The notes under the pieces are model-generated. The model did not search any database. It was not told where the DNA came from and saw only the letters and a list, made by a program, of their open reading frames with translations. The position numbers were made by a program, and so were the translations under genes. From Trissonchulus latispiculum (taxonomy: Eukaryota; Nematoda; Enoplea; Enoplida; Ironidae), in the NCBI GenBank assembly GCA_030248195.1, contig JASAND010005608.1, positions 59,877 to 123,876 of the forward strand: a stretch of 64,000 nt of DNA. Reading direction: 5' to 3'. Numbering within the stretch: position 1 is the first letter of the stretch; every line of letters begins with the position of its first letter. Shown here in pieces: positions 24,018-35,993 of this stretch.

Positions 24018-24599
24018 CTGCAGAAAAAAACGGTAAAGTCCAATAAAAACAAACAAAAAACGAACGAAATCGTCAAATTTCGTCAACATACAACCGAAAG
24101 TGAGGAAACAGTCCCCTGTTTTCAGCAGAAATCAAACAACGGGGTATAAGGTCCCCCACTTTTGTTACCTGCTTTATAGCACAAGGGTGACCAAACATCT
24201 GGGTTTACTTTAGTGGGGGAGGCGTCCCCACTTTCTGGGCCTCCACTAGACCCTCTCCCCATTCGGTTCCACTCCCACTTTTTTGGGCTTTCCCGCCACT
24301 CACTATAAGGTGCCCAGAAAATGCCAATGACTTTAGCTTAGCTATAGCAGTACCAGTAGAAAACAGACTGTTTTTCCTTTATTTTTAGACCATGTTATTC
24401 TCCCACTTTTGGACCTCCTCCCCTTACTAGGGGGGGCACCCCCCCACTCTTCCCTTCCCCACCTTTTACAACTAAACCTAGAAGATTAGATTTAAGGATG
24501 TGTAACATAGGAAAAAAGGAGCAGGAAGAAAACGTTTCGCAAAACAGTACCATTTTGACCAACAAATGGTCTGACAATATTTTTGCCAGGATCTATTAC
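24018..24599. repeat. Low-complexity C-rich blocks (CCCACTTTTTGGG type)
   Basis: Repeated short motifs such as CCCACTTTCTGGGCC and CCCACTTTTTTGGGC occur at 24205-24300. A poly-G/poly-C block lies at 24425-24460. No gene is seen. Confidence 0.6.
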
Positions 24600-25430
24600 T
24601 ACGTATAGGGGGGGGCGCGATAGCGCTCCCACTACAATATGGGTGTAAAAGGCTCAGCGCGGCCCTTAGAGACCCGTTCGAGCACCGTGCCAGCTAAATA
24701 CTCAACGAAACTAGACAAATTTTATATCGTTGGAATCAGCACGACGAGTATATACTACACACACGTAGCAAAAAAGTTTCGGTCAAAATTTTCAACTTTG
24801 AAAATTTTCGCTTCCGGACAAGTTAGGTCCGTTTGTTTTTTCCGTGTAAGTCACGCTTGGAGAAGCACTTTTCTTCGAACCCAAAAACTGAACGATTTGG
24901 ACACTTTCAGCCGCTGAAGTTTAGATTTTCTGAGAGTAGTATTTGTGTTAACGTACCTATTGGACAATTTTCACCTGCCCGGCCTTCCACCTGTGCGGCC
25001 GGCCAAACCGCTGACCGGCTGACCGCTAAGATGGCAAAAAAGCCAATTCTATGTCACGGCTACAGGGCTCAGGAAACAAGCTAAAGAGACGAGGCTTGTT
25101 GCATAAGAAACTTTGGGATAATTTGCGTGTCATAACCGAGGCGATTTTCGATATCTGTCCAGGATCGTTCAGGCGGGATCGTTCAATTAGGTCCGGCCAA
25201 ATAGCCATTTTCGGAAAATTTTTAAGTTGGTCCCAATTCCACAGAAAATAGTTAAAAATAGGCATAAATATGCAGTTTTGGACCATAGTGGGACGCATAT
25301 AAGGGTTATCGGGGCCGCTGAACACGATGAGCATAGTCGCAGCGCTGTACGATGCTGCCATCGTGCTGTGCTGTAATGCAGCAACCATAGAACGTTGGCT
25401 GTAGACTTACTGTAAACGGTTAAACATATT
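24600..25430 (+). mobile_element. Dispersed element with GC-rich terminal hairpin, copy A
   Basis: About 830 bp match 55,190-56,035 in reverse orientation (shared TTTCGGTCAAAATTTTCAAC, CTTCCGGACAAGTTAGGTCC, TTACTGTAAACGG). The left end is a GC-rich hairpin (GGGGGCGCGATAGCGCTCCC) next to ATATGGGTGTAAAAGG. No ORF was found, so it is presumably non-autonomous. The class is unknown; a Helitron-like 3' hairpin is one possibility. Confidence 0.75.
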
Positions 25431-25454
25431 AAATTGGGTGTATAGGTAGCTTAG

Positions 25455-25560
25455 AGCAGGGTATTTTTTACAGGGGGGGGGGCGTTCCCCCCCGAAATTG
25501 ACTTTCCCCGCCGAAAATGCCTTCCCCCCCGAAATCGCCCCCTCCCGGGATTTTTGCTTT
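25455..25560. repeat. Poly-G / poly-C block
   Basis: A G11 run is followed by CCCCCCCGAAATT and repeated CCCCGCCGAAAA / CCCCCCCGAAATCG units. Confidence 0.7.
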
Positions 25561-26886
25561 CCCCCCACCGGGATTTTTTGGAGGCCCAAATTGAACAGTT
25601 TCTTCGAAAAGCAAACAAGAAAAGATCTGAAGACTAATCTTATTTATCGTGAAGGACTGCACCTCCCGTCGCAATATCCTGGATGAGTCCGTGGTGGGGT
25701 TACAGCTCTGGCTTTGCTGCCGGAATTGGAATGGTTCTGAGATGAACATTTGAGCTAATTTTCGAAAACTGCAATTTTAAACAAAATTTAGAATCTCTGA
25801 AATTTTTTGAGGACCTTAAATAATATGCAGGTATTAGATTGTTTTAATTAGCTCGTTGTCTCAAAGTGCTGATTTAATATTTTGAACTACAAGTATGAAC
25901 AAAATTGCAACATTCCAAAGCCGGCTGTAACGCTCAAAGAAAATAAGTAGCGACACTAAATTATTGGTTATTGGCGAAATCCTTGGAGTAAACCGTCCAT
26001 ATCTTTAAAAATGCTATCCGTTATTTTCCTGGTTTACACCAGCACACAAAAAACTAACTTACACCAGAAGCTGCATAGTTATGACTATATTCAGTTGAAA
26101 GATTCCGTTGTATTCTACCTTTTTGCTTTTGAAAACCTTTTTCTAGCTCTTCTCTATCGTGAGTAAAATTAAGCTATAGGTTACGAACTGAAGGTCTCAT
26201 AAAGGCCAATTAGTCGAGGTGTGATCATTACCAACAGGTATTTCTGGCAAGAGTAGTCGGGTACCAGAATCCTGTTTCGGTACCAGACACAATATCCAGT
26301 TAAAACTGGAGAAAACTGGATCAAGCAGGGCAAATCCGTCATGACTCAAGAAAATTTCACCACCTAAACTTTTTTCAGTTTATAAATAGCACTACAAATG
26401 CTTACAACTGAATAGCAAAGTAATAAAGAGGAATCATTCCTGGTATTTTTCAAAAGTTTCATAGCTTTCTTTTTAGTTTGTTTTTAAATTTATTTTGCTC
26501 CAACGATTTTTTATTTCGTTAAATTCCATTAGGAGCATATATGTGGAAGTTAATGAAATAGAAATTAGAATGCACTATTTACATTTAAATATACATAAAC
26601 GCTTGCACAAAATTAGTGAACTTTGTCAGTTTTAGGTTGTTCCCTAAACTGACTGTCAGCAACAGTGCAAATAGATGATGTCTACAGTGTCCAGTGTCTT
26701 GCAGGCGTAGTGGTGCTTAGGGTGATGGTATCCTTTTGTGCAGTGATCTTTGAAACGCTATAACTTCCTCAATCTTTTGAGTTGGAAAGATGTCTGTACA
26801 TCATTTTAAAGCTTACAATGAGCAAATTCACCGAAAGATATGGAACTAGCAAAACAAGCTTATTTTTCTGACGTACCACTTAAAAT
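25561..26886. other. AT-rich DNA, no gene seen
   Basis: No exon-like frame is present. A segment at about 26095-26170 resembles 27055-27150 in the palindrome arm (TATTCAGTTGAAAGATTCCG versus TATTCATTCGAAAGATCTTG), so the left flank is probably an older copy of the same element. Confidence 0.5.
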
Positions 26887-29652
26887 GGTGATTCCTTTTG
26901 TGCACATATTGTTGATTGGCGGTTCAAATCAAGATGAAATTTGATGAAACCTTCCAAAATAAGTTCGTCTAGCATTCTAATACCCTCCACGCGATCCCGC
27001 TTCAAAAATTCGACGTCTCCGCTCAGGGGGGTTTTTGTCAATTTTTGACAGTTAGGTAGTTGCTGTACAGCTATGATTATATTCATTCGAAAGATCTTGT
27101 CGAGCTCTACATTTTTGCTTTTTGAAGTACCTTTCTAGCTTTTCGCTATCATGAGATATACGGCCATTTGCACCAAATGTGATAAACTATTTGCTAAGCA
27201 TTTGCTAATCCAAAGACCAAATGATTAGCTAAACAAGTGATAATCTTGAGCATTTGCTTAGCAACAACTCCTTTGCACCACATCTGATTAGCAATTGATT
27301 AACTGATCATCAGTTTAGCAGTTGCTTAGCAAATGGTTAGCATTGCCAAGAAATGGCCAATCAAAATGCTGGATTTTTGTATTTGAACCAATCAGCTACT
27401 GGAATTTTATGCCATTATCATGTGATTGCAAGAGCTGTCGCATCTGCTAATCACTTGCTTAACTTTTTCTCAGGAAATACATCAGCAGTCTTTAAATTTG
27501 TTGCAAGAAAACAATTTATGAATTAAATCGGTTGAATTATACATGCCTCTATCTGGGATGAGTACTGTTGTTGTGTTAGCTGTAGTATATGAAACTAAAA
27601 GTGTCGAATATTTCCAAATATTTAAGAATCTTAAAATGCTTTCATCTCGTAAAGCTTTGAAAATTGTTTAGCGAACTTTTTAATTTGGTTTCTTGCTATT
27701 AACAACAACGTGGGAAATTTCTAGGTATCTAGCAAACATTTTGCCATTAGGTTTGACTGGAGATTTCGAAAAATTAGCAGGAATTTCGCAGTTAATCCTC
27801 CTCCAGAATAGGATTAAATATTTATTCTTGAGCACTTGATTAGCATCTGCTTAGCAGTTAGTTAACTTAATCAGATTTGGTACAAAGGAGTTTGGGTTTA
27901 AGCACTTGCTAAGCAATTGCTTAGCACGAAATTCGCTAATCATTTGCTAATCACATTTGGTGCAAACCAGTGATAGTCGATTTACCGATTTTGACGTTGA
28001 AAACTTGTCATTCTTGCAGAAATCAAATAATGCGCCATTTCTTGAACTACGTAAGCCGTAAACTTAAACTACGAGTGTCATTTTGAAGGTCTTGTCGAGA
28101 CCGATTATCCGTGACATTATAATCTTCTAACTGCTGCCCCGTACGCTGCTAGCATAGAAAGTGTAGTTTTTGCAAAAACATGACCAATTTTTTTCCCAGC
28201 GATTGTGGAGCATTTACTATGCAAGCTAGATGGTTGCCACTTACTGGACGTGTTTTACACTAAAATACCCAGGGACCCTTTTTTAGTTGTCCCGATTGCT
28301 GCGTTCTAGCTAAAGTGGTCGCTTGCCAAAGTTTGGAAAAGTAGGCAAAATCCAGGTTGCGCATACATTTTAGCTAATTTCTTTATAACGGAGAGCGGTT
28401 TCATTATAACTAAAAAAGGGTCCCCAGCTATTTGATAGTGGAATCGAATGATGTGGCCGATGCCTCACGAAAAAATTTACTTTAGTCTGCAAAAAATCTG
28501 GAAAATTAAATTACTTCGAAAATGCAGTAAAATAGTTTCCAAAAACTAAAGTTAGTGTCGTTAGTGAAAGAGCAAATGTTAAGCAGCATTTTGATATAAA
28601 AATGGCTTCTTAACTCCACGTAATGGTTGAGTAATAATGGTTCAAAGTTGATGTCTCCAAAAGGAATCACCACCTTAAGGTGGTGATTCCCTTTGGTCAC
28701 AGAAAGTTTGCACCATTATTTTACTCATTCATTACTTGGAGTTAGAAAGCCATTTTTATATCAAAATGCAGCTTGGCATTTTCTCTTTGTAGTGCATACT
28801 ATGAAACTAATGTTGCTTTTATAAAAAAATTTTAACACATTTTAGAAAAAGTATAATTTTCCAGATTTTTTGCACTCAAGTAATTTTTTTCGCGAGATAT
28901 CGGTTACATCATTCGATACCTCCATCAAATAGCTGGGGACGATTTTTCATTTATTGCGAAATCGCTCTTCGTTGTAGAGAAATAAGGTGACATGTGTGCG
29001 TAACCTGTATTTTGCCTACTTTTTCCAGATTTGTCAATCGATTACTTTAGCTAGGAAGCAGTAATTGGGGCAACTAAAAAAAGTCGCTAGGTATATTTGT
29101 GTAGAACTCATCTGTTAAGTAGCAGCCCTCCAGCTTGAATGGTGAATGCTCCACAATCTTTGTAAAAAAATTGGTCGCGTTTTTGCAAAAACTACATTTT
29201 TTATGGTAGCGGCCTACGGGATAGATGTTGGAAGACGATCATGCGTCGGATAATTTGCCCCTACGAGACCTTCAGATCCACGCCCTTAGTTTGATTTTAC
29301 GGGTTGCATAGTTCAAGAAATGATGGATTATATATGTGATTTCTGCAAAAATGACAAGTTTTCGACGCCAAAACAAGAAAATCGGCTAGAGAAATGGTAG
29401 AACGTTGCTTTAAAAAGCAAAAATATGAATCTCAATGAGATCTTTCGAATGAATATAGTCATAACTGTATAGCTGCTGTCAAACTCTCAGAAATTTGGAA
29501 AAATCGCCCTGACCGGAAATCTCGAATTTTTGAATCGGAATTGCGTGGAGGGTGTTAGAATGCTAAAAGAACGTATTTCGGAAAGTTTCGCCAAATTTCA
29601 TCTTGATTTATGCCGCCAACCAACAATATATATGTCCCCAAAAGGAATCACC
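26887..29652. mobile_element. Giant palindrome (two ~0.98-kb arms, perfect centre), left arm interrupted
   Basis: The centre is CACCACCTTAAGGTGGTG, with its axis between 28676 and 28677. The right arm 28677-29652 matches the reverse complement of 26887-28676 once an 0.8-kb insertion (27167-27966) is removed. GGTGATTCCTTTTG stands at the left end, at both sides of the centre, and in inverse at the right end. The structure is therefore best read as two inverted copies of one ~0.98-kb element with GGTGGTGATTCC termini. The arms have diverged (substitutions, small indels), so this is not a fresh assembly duplicate. No long ORF. Confidence 0.85.
27167..27966. mobile_element. 800-bp inverted-repeat element inserted in the palindrome arm
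   Basis: The ends are TTTGCACCAAATGTGAT and its inverse ATCACATTTGGTGCAAA, flanked on both sides by CCA (possible 3-bp target duplication). Subterminal regions are full of TTGCTTAGCAA / TTAGCAAATG motifs in both orientations, which would fold back. It contains no ORF. This is a MITE-like element of unassigned superfamily. Confidence 0.8.
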
Positions 29653-30270
29653 ACCGTCAATAGAAAGTCAATCTTTAAATATCGATCTAAAAGCTGCAGA
29701 ATCGACCAAAATATCTTATAGCTTTCATTAGTAGGACACACGGACCGAGGAACATATTTTGGATTTTGCTCAGTGGCTTTTAATAGTTCAGAAAATCCGC
29801 AAGATGTACGGCGACACTAAATTTTGCAACTTTGCAGTTTTCTCGAGTCTGGAAACAGTTTTCTCGTGTCTGGAAACTATTAAGCCAAAATCAATAAAAG
29901 CGTCCCTCTGTAACAGATGCATCCTGCCAAAAATGTTTCGAATCCGTCCACTAGTTTTGGAGAAATCGATGTTCAAAATAAAATCGCGGTTTTGCCAAGT
30001 TTTTCGGCCAAACCTCTAGCACTCTTAAACCAGTGCAAAAATATTAGTCTGGTGCAACGATAAATCTCCGGTGCCTTTTTATCCAACTCACGTCTATGTT
30101 CTGGACTAGAAGCTCTTAAAAATATTTCCATTTCTTTTGCCTCTATACACAGCCTCGGACTGATGCGTATATAATTTCTGTAATATTTTGCAGTCATAAA
30201 AATCAAAAATTCACTAATCTTATGGTCAAACAAGAACACCGCGTCAGGACCGGGTTGAAGCTGTTGACCA
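29653..30270. other. Spacer between two inverted-repeat elements, no gene seen
   Basis: There are only short frames on both strands. A local direct repeat (GTTTTCTCGAGTCTGGAAAC, then GTTTTCTCGTGTCTGGAAAC) lies at about 29840-29880. Confidence 0.45.
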
Positions 30271-31663
30271 GGGGCCAGTTTCATAAAAATGTTCTCGAGT
30301 TCTCGAGTCTAGTAGCTAAACTAAACTTAAGCTAAACTGGATGTTTTCGAAATCCGCAAGTTGTATTAAAAGTCACGATGAAAAAGTTCTCGAGTTCTCG
30401 ATGTTTCAGGCACCCCAAGTTTCAGATTCAGTTTCAGGTCTGCTAATTGGGGATTTTCAGTTTCAGTTTCAGGCGGTTGTTCGTCGGAATTTCAGATTCA
30501 GATTTAGTTTCAGTTTCAGATCTCATTTTATCTGATTTTCAGTTTCAGTTTCAGGCGGTTGCTCGTCGGATTTTCAGATTCAGTTTCAGTTTCAGGCCTC
30601 ACTCAAATTATTTTCAGTTTCAGTTTCAGGCCTAGACTAGAATTCTATTTCCATATTTTTCACTAGTAAAACTTTAAATTTAAACCATATGGAACGTCTT
30701 AAAACACATTATTTTAATAGGTTATGATATAATCCGTAAAACGTAAGTAAAAATTCAATATCTGACAGTAAAAGTATTTAGTTCAATGAATGTTTACAAC
30801 ATCTATAAAATTTGTGACTACTTGGTCAGTTTTGCGAGAATGGAATGTATCCAGGTATGACTGCATAAATCTACCAGAAAGTTTAAATTCATTTTGTTAT
30901 ACATACAATTCAACAGCACAACATTAACATTGCTTGCTATGTTTTCAAATGCATATGTTTGAGCTGATAATAATTTCAGACAACACATCATCTGAAAACG
31001 GTATTTTCAGGCTCAGCGTAGTCTGAAATTACAAGTTTCAGGCTAAGCGATGTCCGAAAGTACAATTTTCAGTCTAAGCGTAAACCTAAATCGATTGATA
31101 CTTTCAGGTCGAGCAAGAGCTGAAATTATTTTCAGATTCAATGGTCGACTGAAATTATTTCAGTTTCAGTTTCAGGCCTGTATCCTTTAGAATTTCATTT
31201 TCAGTTTCAGGCGGTAAATCAAAATAATTTCAGTTTCAGTTTCAGTTTTAGTTTCAGTCGTCGAGTTTTTGCATTTTCAGTTTCAGTTTCAAGCGTCGAG
31301 CTATACTATTTTCAGTTTCAGTTTTAGGTGCTGAAACTGAAATATGTACTGACTGAAAATCTTTTCAGTTTCAGATTCAGGTGCTGAAACATCATTATTC
31401 TCGAGTCAAGTTCTCTGGTCGATTTCGACCAGAGAAAATTTCGCCAACTTTGGACCTGCTCTAGAAACTTTTGAAAATCTAAATTTGTAAATTTTTTCTT
31501 CCTGCTTCAATAACTTGCATAATTGACTGAATAAATCACCATAAAATTTCCCGTAGATATATACCTATGCATATAATTTTTAATAGAGAAGAGGTTGCTG
31601 TCACTGAAAACAGACTACTCGAGAACTTGAGAACTCGAGACGGGTTTTTATGAAACTGGCCCC
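30271..31663. mobile_element. 1.39-kb inverted-repeat element with TTTCAG arrays
   Basis: The ends are inverse: GGGGCCAGTTTCATAAAAA at 30271 and TTTTTATGAAACTGGCCCC ending at 31663. Each is followed inward by CTCGAGTTCTCGAG-type sequence (~45 bp terminal inverted repeat). Inside, two arrays of TTTCAG hexamers (about 30440-30630 and 31010-31385) make up most of the element. No transposase ORF; non-autonomous. Confidence 0.82.
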
Positions 31664-33990
31664 AGGTGTCGAAAGAGACCTAGACTGACCCGGTTCCATC
31701 GCTGCGCTGTATATCTCAAAGGACAATCATAGCCCTTTTATTAAATTTATATATATATACACATATATATTCATATTTTATAGGAAATAGTGACAAATCT
31801 TTCATTGCAACCTATGTACAAACAAGCCTAGTCGTTAACCACCTCGTACATCATAAAATCCCAACTTGTTTCAGACATCTTATCTTCATATGTCTGCTAA
31901 CCTAAACACATTGTTTACCAGTCTACCGAATTCTGAAACTACTAGTCAACGTTTCTTATCTATTAAAAACAGTCAGAACCAAAGGCAAACACTTCTTTAC
32001 TCTATCTATAGGCTATAGACAACGAAAAATACATACATTATCCTTCGGTTGCACACATTAATGGGGAACCAATCAACTAACAGCAAGAAGAGTACAAAAA
32101 TCTATACAGCAGGAATAGAAAGAGCATAACACTACATAACTGTAAACTCCCACCAACTATTTTGTACTAGTGTTAATAGTTATTCTTTAGTTGTAAATTT
32201 CACTAGAACATTTTAATACATATTAAACAGTTATTGCTTCAAACAAGAAAGTCCGCCAACCATTGTCGAAACGCATAAGATGCAATTTTACTGCACAAAA
32301 ACACAGGGAAATTTTGAAATCTTCCAAGCTAAATTTATATACTACAGAAGCATCTGTGGTGTCGGCAAACGAAAAACACCACTGAGAGCGTCAGGGTTTG
32401 TTTCACAGAGGGGGGGGGGCTGAGACTCCCCTCCGAAATTGACCTTCCCCCCCTACCCCTCCCCCGGCTATTTTTTCGGCTTACCCCATTAATAAGGTCT
32501 CCCGAGATTTTTTCGTAAAAATGGGTATTTTTAGCCTAAATCCAGGCATTTTTGAAAACATTTTGCACTTCTACCTGCAAAATACGCCAAAAGTAGCAAT
32601 TCTCGGCTCATTATCTCCACCCCCGCCCCGGAAAATTGCCCTATTCCCCGGAAAAAATCCCCTGAGCGTTTACATGAGAAACGAATTCAAATATAAACGG
32701 AAAAAATCAGAAGAAACAAAACAGTTACAAAGTTCGTATATTATAGCTACTTTACTGAGTACAGACTACAGATTATCAAAAATCCAAGGAATACATAACA
32801 ATTTATCACAGCAGTTAAACTTACAGGTAAATATTCTACATGTAGGTAGACCTCCGCAATCAAAAAACTTCATCAAATAATGCCCCCCACTGCAACAGTC
32901 CGAAAGTGCTAAAAATTATAAGTTTCCAATTTTTCGTATTGTAACAGACCTCCCTTAGCAATCATAGAAGTATTAGAAAAATTTTTGAGGAAGGTGGTAA
33001 ACAAGTAAATAATTGATCATGCAAATGTAATCACGCTCATACAGATATAGTTAACAGCAAAAATATATTAGGTATGTTATAATATCATGTATACTTTCTA
33101 CATGGCTTATAAGACAACGATAACTTATATCACAACGATAATATGAAACACGGTACAACATTTTCACATAATATACAGGTTACGGTGACAACACAAAGCT
33201 GTGCACATGCACTTCATTAACAATATCATCACAAATACACAATACAACACTAGATAGAAAAAGCATAACAGCCTATAATCTTGGCATCTCTGCCAACGGA
33301 TCTGCAATAAATCCATCCCTGGAAGGTGACCTGTCGAAACGGAAACGATCTGTGCTTGCTCAGTTACGAAGTAAGAGGCACGCATTATCCTTGAACTAGT
33401 CTTGATCACAGGCACATAAGTATATACAATTGGGCTAAAAGTGAAATTCTTATTTTATCAGAGAGGATCCATTCATACCGTCTAAAACAGTACATAGACA
33501 GACAAAATATAAATTTTTCACAAAAAGGCTGACATTTAAACCAACATTAGTAAGCCAAAAATCATAGCTAAATTAAATGGTACAAACGAACATTTTACAC
33601 ACAAAACATACACATATATAATTTTTATGTACAGTAGATTACACATCCAATTACAGAAAAAGTTAAGTTCAGTAAACGATAACCAAAATGTTATGTACAG
33701 AAAGAAAGAACTAGAGGTTCAGCAAAAATCTAAAGCATGACAAATCTGAGAAAAAATAAAATTATAACAATTTAAGAGTAAACGAAAGCAGCCTAAACTA
33801 CAGGGTAGCCTATTGTACAGAAGCAGGATCAAAGCGAACAATTACGTACACGGTTTGGTAAGGTACTGCATATGCTTAACAATAAAAAATACATTCTGGA
33901 ATAAGTATTTACAAAGTATTTTAAAACTTTCTACAAAACTCTAACATTCAACCAGTTCAAAATGTCCAATGACTAAATTTATTATTCTGG
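31664..33990. other. AT-rich DNA without a supported gene; C-rich repeat at 32.4-32.67 kb
   Basis: Only the C-rich segment 32408-32670 (poly-G, then CCCCGG-type runs) stands out. Its GTAAAAAT...CTAAATCC...AATACGCC pattern recurs at 43915-44065. The rest shows no exon-like frames. Confidence 0.5.
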
Positions 33991-33996
33991 TGTATA

Positions 33997-34064
33997 ATCA
34001 TCATCACCATCATCACCATCACCATGCCGTGAGAAGCAACCAGTAGTAGTAGTAGTAGTTGAGG
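33997..34064. repeat. (ATC/ACC)n and (AGT)n microsatellites
   Basis: ATCATCACCATCATCACC triplets are followed by AGTAGTAGTAGTAGTAGT, just beyond the gene B stop codon in its presumed 3' UTR. Confidence 0.85.
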
Positions 34065-34117
34065 AAGTCTTTATCTCCACCCTTGTCACTACAGCTGCTA
34101 TTATTAGGCGTTGGTAC

Positions 34118-34422
34118 CTAGTGTTGAGAACCACCGTTCCCCTCCTCTAAAAAGGCTGTAATCGGGGGACTGGAACCCCGAGAGATGGTGGTGATGGTGG
34201 TGGAGTGGTGGGGAGACTTTTCCAACAATTGCGGGTGACGACTAGCTGAGGAGGAGGAAATCGTCGTGGTCGGGGGGCCGGGGGACAGGAGGTCACATTT
34301 TGAGCAGCCGCTTCGGCCAGGGTCGGGGGTAGCGGAGGAGCTGAGATGGCCAACCATGACCGGTGAGGTTAGCCGGGGTGAGGTGGCCTTGTTCAGACGC
34401 TGGTAGTAGTCAAGCCAGTCAT
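34118..34422 (-). CDS. Gene B, terminal exon
   Basis: The acceptor GGTTTCAG precedes 34422. Two bases complete a codon begun in the 36,486 exon (Asp), giving DDWLDYYQRLNKATSP. A Ser/Pro/Thr-rich disordered tail follows, and the frame ends in TAG at 34120-34118. The tail includes LTSPVMVGHLSSSATP and a CSKC pair. The family is not recognised. Confidence 0.7.
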
Positions 34423-34802
34423 CTGAAACCCCAAGCAAAGTTGGAAGAAAATGCAAGACAAAAACTGAAATTTTGTAAACTTACCTGCTCATCCACCACA
34501 GTGAAGCATTTCTACAGTATAGCTCAAAACAAAGTTAGAGTTTTGCGAAGTTCACCAACTCCGCGAACTTCGCGAAGATAGCGACATTTCGCTAAATTTG
34601 AAGTAATTTCAACTTGAAGTTCGCTAAAGTTTTGCGAAGTTTGAAGGACTTTGCTAAGTTTTTTGCTAACTTCACTAAATTTAGCAAAGATAATCAATAG
34701 AACAGCCGCTAATTCACGGATCCACAAGGGATACAAAGGAATCAATAAAATATCAGTCCAAAACGTGAATACCCAAAACAACGTTCACCTTTCTTCCGTT
34801 AC

Positions 34803-34836
34803 CGGTTTCGAGTGGTTCTCCCACTCTTCATCAGAC
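34803..34836 (-). ncRNA. Hammerhead-ribozyme-like core in left terminal repeat
   Basis: On the minus strand: GT-CTGATGA, an unpaired A, stem GAGTGG, loop GAGAA, stem CCACTC, then GAAA and CCGGT. The conserved CUGAUGA and GAAA elements are separated by a perfect 6-bp stem II. The extra A before stem II and the very short stem III depart from the strict consensus. Activity is therefore uncertain, though minimal hammerheads are typical of Penelope elements. Confidence 0.6.
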
Positions 34837-34884
34837 GGATCCTGTCCCTTCTGCGCCGCAAAATTTCAGGAAATGGGAAGGTCG

Positions 34885-35733
34885 GGGACAAAGTTATTGA
34901 TTGGGCCGCATTGCTCTGACCCTGATACAGCCAAGACACGGTGTGCCCAATTAAAGGAAGATCTGGTTAAGAGAGGGTACCCGAGAGGCAAGGTTCAGCG
35001 CAGAATTACGAAGGCCCTATCGTTTACCCGAGAACAGTTGCTGTCAACGAAGACCCCGGCAGATCTTGAAAACGAGGAAAAGTCGTTGTACCTTGTCTTA
35101 CCCTACCATCCTGATCTAGATGGCGTCAGGGGTATCTTACAGCGGCATGAACATTTTTTAACTGGACTGAACACAAACATAAAACTATATTGGAGGCCAC
35201 CGCCAAAATTCCGCAACATTCTCGTCAGGGCTAAACTTCCCACACCTGGCACCGGCACCTTAAACCGAAGTAACGAACCCGGCGGAACCTCAAAATGCAG
35301 CCGAAAATGTGTTCTCTGCCCAGCCATCAGAGAAGTGAGCTCATTTAAGAGCTCTGTCACTGGATTACAATACCCAATAAGGGGCAGTTTTGACTGTAAA
35401 AGTACCGGAATTGTGTACTTGGCGGAGATAGATGGGTGTCCATCGCAGTATGTGGGGGAAAGTGGAAATTCCCTCTCCTAACGATTCCATGGCCACAGAC
35501 ACGATATCCGCAAAATGGATGCTAGTAAACCTTTATCTTGTGATTTTAGAAACCACAACCACGATTTAAAGGACTTACGTGTTACTGTTATTGATTTTGC
35601 CGAAGAAGAAACTTGTAGAAAGAAGAAAGAAAAACAATGGATCAGCCAACTTTTTACTGACTATCCTTTTGGAATCAATTGTGAACATATCCTGCGTTTC
35701 AACATGTCCCCCCCCCGGATCCGAGTTTACTAG
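34885..35733 (+). pseudogene. Penelope-like C-terminal region with GIY-YIG endonuclease, broken
   Basis: The frame reads through a linker (LKEDLVKRGYPRGKVQRRIT) and a Cys-rich segment (CSRKCVLCP plus a later Cys). It then enters the GIY-YIG core: GIVYLAEIDG, then QYVGES. A TAA at 35479-35481 interrupts the frame directly after this. The same frame continues with RFHGHRHDIRKMD, the FRNHNHDLKDLRVTVIDF block and WISQLF...GIN, which are typical of Penelope endonucleases, and stops at 35731-35733. A run of nine or more C at about 35707 shifts into another open frame reaching 35902. Frames to the left belong to the terminal repeat. The enzyme would nick DNA for target-primed insertion, but this copy lacks its reverse transcriptase. 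Confidence 0.85.
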
Positions 35734-35952
35734 CATCCGTTCTGTTGAAAACCGTCCTGAGCCTCCTGAAGCCCCCCGAACATTTGTGCCACAGTCCCTC
35801 CCCACTCCCCAGGTCCCCCAGGACAGAACTTTATCCCCAAGTTGTGATGCCCCCCGGACATTTACATTGCGGTCCCGCCCAGCCTCCCAATCAATAACTT
35901 AGTCCCCGACCTTCCCATTTCCTGAAATTTTGCGGCGCAGAAGGGACAGGAT

Positions 35953-35993
35953 CTGTCTGATGAAGAGTGGGAGAACCACTCGAAAGTCGAAAC
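35953..35993 (+). ncRNA. Hammerhead-ribozyme-like core in right terminal repeat
   Basis: It has the same core on the plus strand (CTGATGA, GAGTGG/CCACTC stem, GAAA). A 7-bp duplication gives GAAAGTCGAAACC, so the segment that would form stem III is displaced compared with the left copy. Probably inactive. Confidence 0.55.

Noticed and set aside
32521..32880. 119-aa plus-strand ORF
   Set aside because: Starts within a C-rich repeat also seen at 43.9 kb; low-complexity peptide, no splice or family support.
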